Positions 12,574 through 18,827 of a DNA stretch of 22,981 nucleotides are shown here, piece after piece (position 1 is the stretch's first letter; every line of letters starts with the position of its first letter). The notes beneath the pieces are model-generated. The model did no database searches, was not told the origin of the DNA, and saw only the letters and a list, made by a program, of their open reading frames with translations. The position numbers and the translations under genes are program-made. Origin of the DNA: Firmicutes bacterium UBA2598 (GTDB lineage: Bacteria > Bacillota > PH28-bin88); assembly GCA_002339345.1 (NCBI GenBank), contig DDKM01000098.1:1-22981 (forward strand). Reading direction: 5' to 3'.

Positions 12574-12643
12574 TCGGTTCCGGAAGCCTCAATCGCCATG
12601 ATGTCAAATAATCATGGATTCCCAAGACCCCAAACACAAATTA

Positions 12644-12673
12644 TTGACAGCAGTTGATATTTTTTGGCATAAT
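12644..12673 (+). promoter_or_regulatory. Sigma-A promoter before the GEMM riboswitch
   Basis: A perfect -35 TTGACA (12644-12649) and a -10 CATAAT (12668-12673) are separated by 18 bp. Transcription would begin near 12680, just upstream of the riboswitch-like leader. The 70 bp between argG and this promoter hold only a weak CCATGAT/ATCATGG hairpin without a T-run. Confidence 0.65.
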
Positions 12674-12689
12674 GTTCCTGTGGCTACTA

Positions 12690-12787
12690 CCCACGATAAA
12701 GGCTAAGCTGTCGAAAGGCAGCGGCGCAAAACTAAAGGGCCTACGACCGGTTTTTGGTTATGGCAGCCAGTTTCCGAATGGGGGGTT
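12690..12787 (+). promoter_or_regulatory. Cyclic-di-GMP class I (GEMM) riboswitch
   Basis: The leader shows the GEMM landmarks in order: AAAGGCTAAGCTG (12698-12710); a GAAA tetraloop hairpin (GCTGTC-GAAA-GGCAGC, about 12707-12722); GGCGCAAAACT (compare consensus GACGCAAAGC); GGGCCTACG (compare GGCCTAA) at 12737-12744; the variable P2 arm; and a tetraloop-receptor side GGTTATGGCAGCCAG followed by TTTCCGA. It ends with a G-run and TTTTTATTT (12780-12793), which may be the expression platform. Whether it prefers c-di-GMP or the cAMP-GMP variant I cannot decide by eye. It precedes a c-di-GMP-phosphodiesterase-like gene. Confidence 0.75.
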
Positions 12788-12888
12788 TTTATTTGGCAAA
12801 CCAAACCCTGCTGTTTCCCGTCACCTGCCTGCAGGCCCTTTGGGCAGAAGAAGTAGAACCGGTTTGCGGTAATAGGGAAAGGAATAGC

Positions 12889-13467
12889 TTGATCTTTGAC
12901 GATGTAACCAGGTTGATGGACATCATCAGACAACACCACCCGGAGACCTTTCAGCATTCCCTCAATGTGGCCAGCCTTTCCGTTGCTATGGCCAAAGGGA
13001 TGGGCCTGTCCGGGGAGGAGGTCAGGGATGTGGCCATCGGTGGGTTGCTACACGATCTGGGTAAGACAGCGGTACCATCCTCGATCTTATGCAAGCCGGC
13101 CAAACTCACGGAAGGGGAATGGCAGCAGATCAGGCAGCACCCCATAAGGGGCATGCAGATGCTGGAACCCTTTGGGTGGGCGGCGGATGTGCTCCCAATG
13201 GTGCTATACCATCATGAAAGGGTGGATGGGCGAGGGTATCACGGCCTGACGGAGGGGGAGATCCCTCTGTCAGCCCGGATCATCTGCATTGCCGATGCCT
13301 TTGATGCCATGGCCTTTACCAGGCCATACCAGGCTGCCCGGCCCCTTGGGCAATGCTGGGAAGAACTGGAGCGCAACCGGGGTGCCCAGTTTGATGTTGA
13401 TCTGGTGTCCCTGTTTATACCCATAACGGCGGACATATGTGCGGTTAACGCTTTTTGCACCGGGTAG
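12889..13467 (+). CDS. HD-GYP-like phosphohydrolase
   Basis: A single-domain HD/HD-GYP protein, 192 aa from this start, without a sensor or transmembrane part. Conserved metal ligands of the HD superfamily are visible: His23 in QHSLNVA, His55-Asp56 in LLHDLGKTAVP, His84 in QHPIRGM, His108-His109 in YHHERVDGRGY, Asp136 in IADAFDAM. HD-GYP enzymes hydrolyse cyclic di-GMP. Here the signature is GYH rather than GYP (116-118), and the RPYQAA region is kept. The frame is open to 12754, but that part overlaps the riboswitch; AAAGGA at 12878-12883 fits TTG 12889, right at the domain boundary (ATG 12760/12778 lack ribosome sites). The c-di-GMP-type riboswitch upstream supports a nucleotide-signalling role. 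A short terminator follows. Confidence 0.8.
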   Translation: MIFDDVTRLMDIIRQHHPETFQHSLNVASLSVAMAKGMGLSGEEVRDVAIGGLLHDLGKTAVPSSILCKPAKLTEGEWQQIRQHPIRGMQMLEPFGWAADVLPMVLYHHERVDGRGYHGLTEGEIPLSARIICIADAFDAMAFTRPYQAARPLGQCWEELERNRGAQFDVDLVSLFIPITADICAVNAFCTG

Positions 13468-13470
13468 ACC

Positions 13471-13494
13471 ACGGCGTTCAGCCGTTATTTTTTT
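13471..13494 (+). terminator. Intrinsic terminator after the HD-GYP gene
   Basis: ACGGC-GTTCA-GCCGT hairpin (13471-13485) followed by TATTTTTTT. The stem is only 5 bp, so strength is moderate; it starts 3 bases after the HD-GYP stop. Confidence 0.6.
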
Positions 13495-13584
13495 AACTGG
13501 CAGAATGCCTGGCATGGGAACTTCCTGCGGCTTTGCCAAGGAGTCAACCCTTTCTTACTGGTTGGTGGCAGACAAACAGCTGTG

Positions 13585-13613
13585 TTTACAGGGCTGCGAA
13601 AATGTGATATAGT
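13585..13613 (+). promoter_or_regulatory. Sigma-A promoter of the zinc-ribbon gene
   Basis: TTTACA (13585-13590), 17-bp spacer, TATAGT (13608-13613). The predicted start lies almost at the GGAGGTG ribosome site, leaving a very short leader. Confidence 0.65.
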
Positions 13614-13633
13614 ATTTACGGAGGTGTATGGCA

Positions 13634-13819
13634 ATGCCAACATATGATTTTGAATGCAAGGCATGCAACCACCGTTTTTCTGCTTTCCTGGCCATAAAGG
13701 ACAAGGACCAGGCTGCATGCCCTGTGTGTGGGAGCAACCAGGTTGCCCAACTGTTTACAGGCTTTATGTTCAGTAAAGGCGGTAGCGGAGAGTCAGCCCC
13801 GCCGGTGGGTGGTGGATGA
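13634..13819 (+). CDS. FmdB-family zinc-ribbon protein
   Basis: A 61-aa protein beginning MPTYDFECKACNHRF, the standard opening of the FmdB putative regulatory family. Two CxxC knuckles (CKAC and CPVC) should hold one zinc. The C terminus is Gly/Ser/Pro-rich and disordered. ATG 13634 is favoured over ATG 13628 because GGAGGTG (13620-13626) would be only one base from the latter. It has its own promoter and a strong terminator, so it is a single-gene unit. The biochemical role of these small ribbons is not established; nucleic-acid or protein binding is the usual guess. Confidence 0.85.
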   Translation: MPTYDFECKACNHRFSAFLAIKDKDQAACPVCGSNQVAQLFTGFMFSKGGSGESAPPVGGG

Positions 13820-13897
13820 TCCCCCTGGGGCGGTAGCCGGTCCGGCTGCTAAAAAGACTATCCGACGGCAAGCAAATGTCGGCGAAAATGAGTACGC

Positions 13898-13935
13898 AAA
13901 AAAAGCTATCCCCGGCACGCGGAGATAGCTTTTTT
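13898..13935. terminator. Bidirectional terminator between convergent genes
   Basis: A-run and GCTATC (13905-13910) pair with GATAGC (13924-13929) and a T-run, with an inner CCG/CGG and loop GCACG. The A-run and T-run on both sides let it stop transcripts from the zinc-ribbon gene (+) and the ferredoxin-like gene (-). Confidence 0.85.
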
Positions 13936-13975
13936 CTTGGTCAACTGTGCTGTGGTGATTGAGTGCCCTGGTACG

Positions 13976-14815
13976 TTAGCGAGTTTTGATGGTACCGTCT
14001 ACACCGATGGTGACATCTTTAACCGGTACTGTCATACCCGCTTGCTGCATGGCCGCCCGCACGATTTGCATCATCCCGAAGCAGCAAGGAACTTCCATGT
14101 GGGCTACTGTAATGCTTTTCAGGTTATTCCGGGCGATGATTTCCGCCAGCTTATTAACATAAGCCTGGGCATTGTCCAGTTTCGGGCAGCCAACTACCAG
14201 GGATCGCCCAATCAGCAGGTCTTGGTGGAAATCAGCATAGGCAAAGGGTACACAATCAGCCGCTACCAGCAGGTCGCTTTCCCGGAAAAAGGGAGCCTGG
14301 GGCGATACCAGGGTTAATTGCACCGGCCACTGGCCCAGTTGGGAAGGTGTAGCCGTAGAGGCGGCCACCGGTGCAACCGGACGCTGCAGTACCCGCTCAC
14401 TGCTGGAAGGACAACCACAGGGTAGAGTACCTTCTGCTTCCTTATGGTCATGCCCCCCATGGTGGTGGTGAGGCCCACCGTGTTGGTGTCCACCGTGATG
14501 GGGATGGCTGTGCCGTGGTTGCAGCACCCGCTCCCGGGTGGACGGACAGCCAAAGGACGGTGTCTGCCCGGCTTTCATTTTGGCTACGTGGGCTTCGGTA
14601 GCTGCTTCGTCAAAGGGCAGAGCTTCCCTTTCTTCCAGAGTCAGCGCACCTTCGGGGCACTCGCCCAGGCAGGCGCCCAGGCCGTCACAGAAGATCTCGT
14701 TAACCAGGCGGGCTTTCCCATCAATAATTTGCAGGGCCCCTTCCGCACAGCCCGGCACACACAGCCCGCAGCCGGTGCATTTTTCCTCGTCAATTTTGAT
14801 GATTAAACGTTTCAC
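13976..14815 (-). CDS. Ferredoxin-like iron-sulfur protein with His-rich insert and Cys-containing C-terminal domain
   Basis: Probable cytoplasmic redox or metal-handling protein of 279 aa. Residues 13-23 hold a full [4Fe-4S] motif (CTGCGLCVPGC). The second site reads CDGLGACLGECP (Cys43, 49, 53), lacking the usual second Cys, a form I have seen in anaerobe ferredoxin-like proteins. Next come two copies of a GCPS-x-x-ERVLQ motif flanking a very His/Gly-rich insert (about residues 100-125, e.g. PHHHHGGHDH). The C-terminal ~110 residues contain AADCVPFAYADFH, VGCPKLDN and VPCCFGM, three conserved-looking Cys sites. GTG at 14815 is preferred over an ATG at 14902 because AAAGGAG lies shortly upstream and the protein then starts at the ferredoxin fold. 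Exact function unknown; the His insert suggests nickel, zinc or cobalt binding. Confidence 0.8.
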   Translation of the reverse strand: MKRLIIKIDEEKCTGCGLCVPGCAEGALQIIDGKARLVNEIFCDGLGACLGECPEGALTLEEREALPFDEAATEAHVAKMKAGQTPSFGCPSTRERVLQPRHSHPHHGGHQHGGPHHHHGGHDHKEAEGTLPCGCPSSSERVLQRPVAPVAASTATPSQLGQWPVQLTLVSPQAPFFRESDLLVAADCVPFAYADFHQDLLIGRSLVVGCPKLDNAQAYVNKLAEIIARNNLKSITVAHMEVPCCFGMMQIVRAAMQQAGMTVPVKDVTIGVDGTIKTR

Positions 14816-15127
14816 GGTTAAATCGCTCCTTTCCTCATTCCCTTGTGACCTCATTTTACCCGAGAGCGACAGCCAATTCTGTGATGTAGGACATATTTTC
14901 ATGTGATTATGGCAGGATCATGGCCCAAAACTGGTCAGATCCAGGTCATCAGTATTACAATACCCGTAAAGGGATAATTGGGCAGGAACCAGAGCCCGGG
15001 GTGTGACCATGCCGCCCACCAGGTGGGAAACTTGCCACTGGTAAGAATGGAGATTATGATGGGGAGATTTCGATGGACTGGAAACTGGAAAAGGAAATAT
15101 ACTAGGGATAAAAAGTTACGGGAGTTG

Positions 15128-16258
15128 GTGGCTTTGGGCGGGAAAAAACGGGTGGCGGTGATCTTTGGCGGGCGGTCCGGTGAACATGAAGTGTCCATTA
15201 ACTCCGCTGTATCGGTGATGTCCGCCCTGGACCGGGAAAAGTATGAGGTTATCCCGGTGGGAATAACCAAGGAAGGGGCATGGCTGGTAGGTGCCGACCC
15301 GCGCCGGGCGGTAGAAGCCGGGGAAGTGGGGAAAGAAGGCTCTCCCGCTGCCCTGCTGGGCGATCCGACCCGCCAGGGATTAATCCCGGTCGGGCAAGAA
15401 CAGGTAGCGCTAGCTGAAACAGGTGGTCAACCCGTCGACGTGGTTTTCCCAGTCCTGCACGGTACCTATGGCGAAGACGGCACCGTCCAGGGGCTTTTGG
15501 AACTGGCCAACATCCCCTATGTGGGCGGCGGGGTGCTGGCCTCTGCCCTGGGCATGGATAAGGTGATGATGAAAACGGTATTTGCCCAACACGGGTTGCC
15601 CCAGGCCCGGTTCTGGCACTGCCTGCGGCAAGATTGGGAACATAATGGGGATGGGGTGATCGCCGAGATTGAGAAGCGGTTCGGTTACCCCTGTTTTGTA
15701 AAACCCGCAAACCTTGGTTCCAGTGTAGGGATCAGCAAGGCCCACCACCGGGAGGAACTGGTCGAGGCGCTGGACTTGGCTGCCAGTTATGACCGTAAAA
15801 TCATCGTTGAAGAGAGCATTGACGGGCGCGAAATCGAAGTGAGCGTTTTGGGCAATGACAACCCCATCGCTTCCATACCTGGTGAAATCATTCCTTCCAA
15901 GGAGTTTTATGATTACGAGGCCAAATACTTGGACGGCCTTTCCCAGTTAATCATCCCCGCCGATTTGCCCCCAGAGACCACCCATAGGGTGCGGGAATTG
16001 GCGGTTAAAGCCTTTAAGGCCATCGACTGTGCCGGGCTGGCCAGGGTGGACTTTTTCCTCACTCGTTCCGGCGGGGAGGTGCTGGTCAACGAGATCAACA
16101 CCATTCCCGGTTTTACCAAAATCAGCATGTACCCGAAGCTGTGGGAAGCCACCGGCATCGGTTACGGTGAACTCCTGGACCGGCTGATCCAGCTGGCATT
16201 GGAGCGTCACCGGGACAAAAATAAGTCCCGGACCTCCTACCGGCCGGAAGAAAGGTGA
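15128..16258 (+). CDS. ddl: D-alanine--D-alanine ligase
   Basis: ATP-grasp enzyme that makes the D-Ala-D-Ala dipeptide for peptidoglycan. Motifs: VIFGGRSGEHEVS at the N terminus, FVKPANLGSSVGI (ATP loop), REIEVSVLGND, and INTIPGFTKISMYPKLWEA near the C terminus. The loop FYDYEAKY is the usual D-Ala-D-Ala type, so there is no sign of a VanA-like D-lactate ligase. The frame opens at 14978, but the extra ~50 residues are not family-like. I choose GTG 15128 (376 aa), although ACGGGAG at 15118-15124 is close and TTG 15134 or ATG 15059 are possible. A weak promoter (TGGACT, 18 bp, TATACT at 15098-15103) lies just upstream. It stands alone, not in a mur cluster. Confidence 0.93.
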   Translation: MALGGKKRVAVIFGGRSGEHEVSINSAVSVMSALDREKYEVIPVGITKEGAWLVGADPRRAVEAGEVGKEGSPAALLGDPTRQGLIPVGQEQVALAETGGQPVDVVFPVLHGTYGEDGTVQGLLELANIPYVGGGVLASALGMDKVMMKTVFAQHGLPQARFWHCLRQDWEHNGDGVIAEIEKRFGYPCFVKPANLGSSVGISKAHHREELVEALDLAASYDRKIIVEESIDGREIEVSVLGNDNPIASIPGEIIPSKEFYDYEAKYLDGLSQLIIPADLPPETTHRVRELAVKAFKAIDCAGLARVDFFLTRSGGEVLVNEINTIPGFTKISMYPKLWEATGIGYGELLDRLIQLALERHRDKNKSRTSYRPEER

Positions 16259-16300
16259 GTGATGTGCCCATGATCACCTTTGACGGCCCCAAAATCCGAT

Positions 16301-16483
16301 ATGAAGACACTTGCCAACTCCCTTGACGAATGGATTAGGCGCAGACTGCCCATGTGCATCTGGAAACAATGGCGGAAAATCAGAACCAGGTATGATCACC
16401 TGGTCCGATTAGGCCCGGACAGCGCGAAGGCGTGGGAGTTTGCCAACACTAGAAAGGGCTACTGGAGAATCTCCAATAGCCCT
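16301..16483 (+). pseudogene. C-terminal remnant of a group II intron reverse transcriptase/maturase
   Basis: The frame encodes LDEWIRRRLPMCIWKQW (about 16319 on), then an IRTRYDHLVRLG and an ANTRKGYWRISNSP segment. These are the hallmark C-terminal residues of bacterial group II intron-encoded proteins (LtrA-type). The reverse transcriptase, most of the maturase domain and any intron RNA domains V/VI are absent. Homology stops at about 16483, exactly where the PIN remnant begins, so it is a deletion scar rather than a mobile intron. Confidence 0.85.
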
Positions 16484-16735
16484 ACTGTCCCGCACCTTAA
16501 CCGAGGCAGAGAATGCTTACAACCTCTTCTCCAGGGCAGCAAAGAATGAAATCAAGCTGCATCTTGACGCGTGGACATTGGCGGAAATTGTTTTTACGGG
16601 GAAAAGAACATATCCTTCGGGGATTGCTGGTTGGGCGTTGTCATGCGTCAAGCAGGACGGCGGACAATAGTGTCTTTTGACCGCGATTATGACCATTTGG
16701 ATTGGGTGAAAAGGGTTGAACCTGAGGATGTATGA
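16482..16735 (+). pseudogene. Broken PIN-domain toxin gene remnant
   Basis: The first part, in one frame from 16482, reads SRTLTEAENAYNLFSRAAKN then HLDAWTLAEIVFTG, matching the alpha-helix and LAE segment of VapC-type PIN domains. The last part, in another frame from about 16643, reads MRQAGRRTIVSFDRDYDHL and KRVEPEDV before a TGA, matching the PIN C terminus (SFDRDFD-type motif). The N-terminal strand with the first catalytic Asp is missing, and the middle (16590-16640) is deleted and frameshifted. No antitoxin gene is seen beside it. It cannot encode an active nuclease. Confidence 0.65.
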
Positions 16736-16855
16736 TCAGTTCGGCCCGTTATCCGTAGCAGGCACTCGAGGACCGGGTCTGCCCCGGACAAAAAACTAAC
16801 CCCATGAGCAGGAATTAGCTTCCTTGTGGTGAATAAGATTAATCCAAGATTACCC

Positions 16856-17024
16856 TGTCCGGGTGCCTTTGCCTCAGGGCAAGGGATAATAGGGAATCAG
16901 GTGTAAATCCTGAGCGGTCCCGCCACTGTAAACGGGTAGCCCCTTTCTAGTAGGCCACTGAGCTTTTTCGCTTGGGAAGGCAAAAAGGGGTAATGACCCG
17001 CAAGTCAGGAAACCTGCCCGGACA
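16856..17024 (+). promoter_or_regulatory. Cobalamin riboswitch 1
   Basis: A complete B12 aptamer. P1 pairs TGTCCGGG (16856-16863) with CCCGGACA (17017-17024). The conserved core AAGGGATAATAGGGAATCAGG region, GCGGTCCCGCCACTGTAA (the B12 box), GCCACTGAG and TGGGAAGGC (P6 region) and CAAGTCAGGAAACCTGCC are all present. A terminator hairpin lies 60 bases downstream, so it should act at transcription. The 120 bp before it hold no gene; a weak promoter may lie around 16816-16845. Confidence 0.95.
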
Positions 17025-17062
17025 GCGCACTACTTAACCTTCGGTGGAAAGGGGAGTGCTTC

Positions 17063-17095
17063 ATGGCTGTGTTCAGGTACCTCAGCCCTCCTTAG
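17063..17095 (+). CDS. Possible 10-codon leader ORF between riboswitch and terminator
   Basis: AAAGGGGAG (17048-17056) and ATG 17063 open the peptide MAVFRYLSPP ending at TAG 17093. Codons 7-9 lie in the 5' arm of the terminator hairpin at 17083, so a translating ribosome would disrupt that hairpin. It may also be chance or the remnant of a deleted gene start. Confidence 0.3.
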   Translation: MAVFRYLSPP

Positions 17096-17112
17096 CCGGG
17101 GCTGGGTTTTTT
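17083..17112 (+). terminator. Intrinsic terminator of riboswitch 1
   Basis: CAGCCC (17083-17088) pairs with GGGCTG (17098-17103), followed by a run of six T (17107-17112). Probable expression platform of cobalamin riboswitch 1. Confidence 0.75.
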
Positions 17113-17135
17113 GTTATCTAAGAAACTTATCAGGA

Positions 17136-17292
17136 ATGGGTGCTTGCCGACGCAAGTTAAAAGGGAAGCCGGTGTAAGTCCGGCGCGGTCCCGCCACTGT
17201 AAGGGAGAGCCGCTTTACATGATGCCACTGGGCCTCAAAGGCCTGGGAAGGCGTAAAGCCGGCCATGACCCCGAGCCAGGAAACCTGCCCAT
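17136..17292 (+). promoter_or_regulatory. Cobalamin riboswitch 2 (tandem)
   Basis: A second complete B12 aptamer 111 bases after the first: P1 ATGGG (17136-17140) with CCCAT (17288-17292), core AAAAGGGAAGCCGGTG, B12 box GCGGTCCCGCCACTGTAA, GCCACTGGGCC, TGGGAAGGCG and GAGCCAGGAAACCTGCC. Outside the conserved core it differs clearly from riboswitch 1, so it is not a recent duplication. It is followed by its own terminator just ahead of the operon. Confidence 0.95.
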
Positions 17293-17374
17293 GCCCGTAC
17301 CGCCGCATACCCCTACGAGCGATGGGAGGTAAGCCGAATTGCTGCCGCCGGCATAGTTGCCCGGGGCAAAGCTG

Positions 17375-17409
17375 AACCCTTAGCGTAGGTTAAGGGTTTT
17401 ATTTTTTTT
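17375..17409 (+). terminator. Intrinsic terminator of riboswitch 2
   Basis: AACCCTTA (17375-17382) pairs perfectly with TAAGGGTT (17391-17398) around an 8-base loop, followed by TTATTTTTTTT. It ends about 22 bases before the first gene, the classic position for B12-dependent transcription termination. Confidence 0.85.
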
Positions 17410-17430
17410 ACGAAAAGAGGTGGATAATCA

Positions 17431-18150
17431 TTGTTGCTGTGGCACGCCGGTTTGGTAACGGCTACCCTGGTGCTGAGCTTAAAGACAGGTTTGCTCCTGG
17501 GGACTTCCTGGTTCAGCACCCGCTTCCTGATGCTGTTTTCCGCCGTGCTGGCTTCTGCCGTATTGGTCCTGGCGGCAGCCCTCGGCAGCTACCAGCAGGT
17601 ACTGGTGCAGTGGCTGGATGATTACACCTTCGCCGGAACGGTCCTGATGGCCCTGGCTCTTATCTACCTGGGGCTCCAGCAGCCCGGCTGGGAATCATCG
17701 GCCGGCCGGCAGAAAAAACCCTCCTGGCGGGCCTACTTCTTTGGCCTGCTCCCCTGCCCCTTCTGCCTGCTGGCCCTTGGCCTATCGGTGACCCTGCTGG
17801 CCCCCCTGGCAGGGGTGAGCACCTTGCTGTTGGGTAGAAATGTAGCGGCCCTGTTCGGGCTGATGGTGCTGGGGGTCAGCCTGGGGGTCAGGCGCCTGGC
17901 CCGCCTGACCGCTTACGACCCCCACCGGCTTTTCAACCAGGTGCTCTTATTGACCGGCGTGGGGACGCTGGTGCTGGCCTTTACCATCCCTAACATCGTC
18001 CAGGCCATGCAGACCCCCTTCCGGCCAGTGACCATCGAATCGCCCCACTGGTTTGGTTTCACCGCAGCGGGTTTATTAGGGGTTACCCTATGGGGCTACT
18101 TTTGCCGCACCAATCAACTCCGGTCAAAAAACCAAAATGAGGTGAGGTAA
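17431..18150 (+). CDS. DUF2162-type polytopic membrane protein, putative transporter
   Basis: A 239-aa integral membrane protein with about six or seven hydrophobic helices (roughly residues 5-25, 33-51, 64-82, 102-130, 137-155, 170-190, 207-224). Its notable motif is LLPCPFCLLALGLS at about 107-120, with two cysteines (109 and 112) at the head of a helix that could bind a metal or form a redox pair. The overall form and neighbourhood match the DUF2162 predicted transporter family (assigned from memory). TTG 17431 is the start, after AGAGGTGG at 17416-17423. First gene behind the tandem cobalamin riboswitches; the next gene begins 2 bases after its stop. A role in moving cobalt or a corrinoid across the membrane is inference. 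Confidence 0.75.
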   Translation: MLLWHAGLVTATLVLSLKTGLLLGTSWFSTRFLMLFSAVLASAVLVLAAALGSYQQVLVQWLDDYTFAGTVLMALALIYLGLQQPGWESSAGRQKKPSWRAYFFGLLPCPFCLLALGLSVTLLAPLAGVSTLLLGRNVAALFGLMVLGVSLGVRRLARLTAYDPHRLFNQVLLLTGVGTLVLAFTIPNIVQAMQTPFRPVTIESPHWFGFTAAGLLGVTLWGYFCRTNQLRSKNQNEVR

Positions 18151-18152
18151 GC

Positions 18153-18827
18153 ATGCTCATTCCCGGCTCAGAGTACCTGAGTAAAACCCTGCACGTCATC
18201 GCCCAGAGCCTCTTGATCCCGTGTATTATCGGGCTCATCATCATGCTGGTCCAGGCCTTTCTGCACCTGGGGGGCCTGGCGGCAGAACACCAGCAGCGCC
18301 GGCGGGAACGCAGTATCCCTCTAGGAGAACTCCTCAACGCCTTGCCGGAAGGCCCGCGCCTGCCGGAAGCCGTGATGGCACTTAACCTCCCGCCTCGCTT
18401 GCGGGAAGTTTTGTCGAATTTCACCGGGCAAGGCCATCTGCCTTATCCCGCCCGGCGGGTGTTGGCAGAAAACCTGCTGGCCCAGGAAGAACTGTGGGCC
18501 GCCAAGGTCCTGGAAAAGACGGACCTCATTGTCAAATTGGGGCCCATCCTGGGACTGATGGGTACCCTCATCCCCCTGGGACCTGGGTTAGCCGCCCTGG
18601 GGCAGGGGGACATCAATGCCCTGGCCCAGGCGGTGGTGGTGGCTTTCGACACCACCGTGGCCGGGGTAGCCGCCGGCGGCATCGCCTACCTGGTCTCCAA
18701 GGTGCGGCGAAGGTGGTATGAAGAGTACCTGAACAGCGTAGAAGCGCTGCTGGATCTCTGCCTGGGAGGTGAGACCAATGCTGCGGCGGAACCGAAGAAG
18801 GTGGTTTTTGGCGGAAGAAGACCTTAA
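18153..18827 (+). CDS. MotA/TolQ/ExbB-family proton channel subunit
   Basis: A 224-aa inner-membrane protein of the family that converts proton flow into mechanical work on a partner. One helix near the N terminus (about residues 17-40), a cytoplasmic region of ~80 residues, then two helices: KLGPILGLMGTLIPLGPGL (about 128-146; compare GLLGTVxGM of ExbB) and AQAVVVAFDTTVAGVAAGGI (about 157-176), with the TT pair that lines the pore in ExbB/TolQ. ATG 18153 follows GAGGTGAGG. The last 50 bases overlap the DUF2149 gene, so the two are translationally coupled, as expected for subunits of one complex. Unlike TonB systems, this cell probably has no outer membrane, so the energised partner must be something else, most simply the CobN-like protein. 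Confidence 0.88.
   Translation: MLIPGSEYLSKTLHVIAQSLLIPCIIGLIIMLVQAFLHLGGLAAEHQQRRRERSIPLGELLNALPEGPRLPEAVMALNLPPRLREVLSNFTGQGHLPYPARRVLAENLLAQEELWAAKVLEKTDLIVKLGPILGLMGTLIPLGPGLAALGQGDINALAQAVVVAFDTTVAGVAAGGIAYLVSKVRRRWYEEYLNSVEALLDLCLGGETNAAAEPKKVVFGGRRP

Noticed and set aside
12754..12888. N-terminal extension of the HD-GYP protein
   Set aside because: This stretch forms the riboswitch aptamer end and expression platform and has no convincing start site; a good ribosome site precedes TTG 12889.
15059..15127. Longer N terminus of the D-Ala-D-Ala ligase
   Set aside because: The extra residues do not resemble the family and a -10-like TATACT lies within this stretch, though the start remains uncertain.
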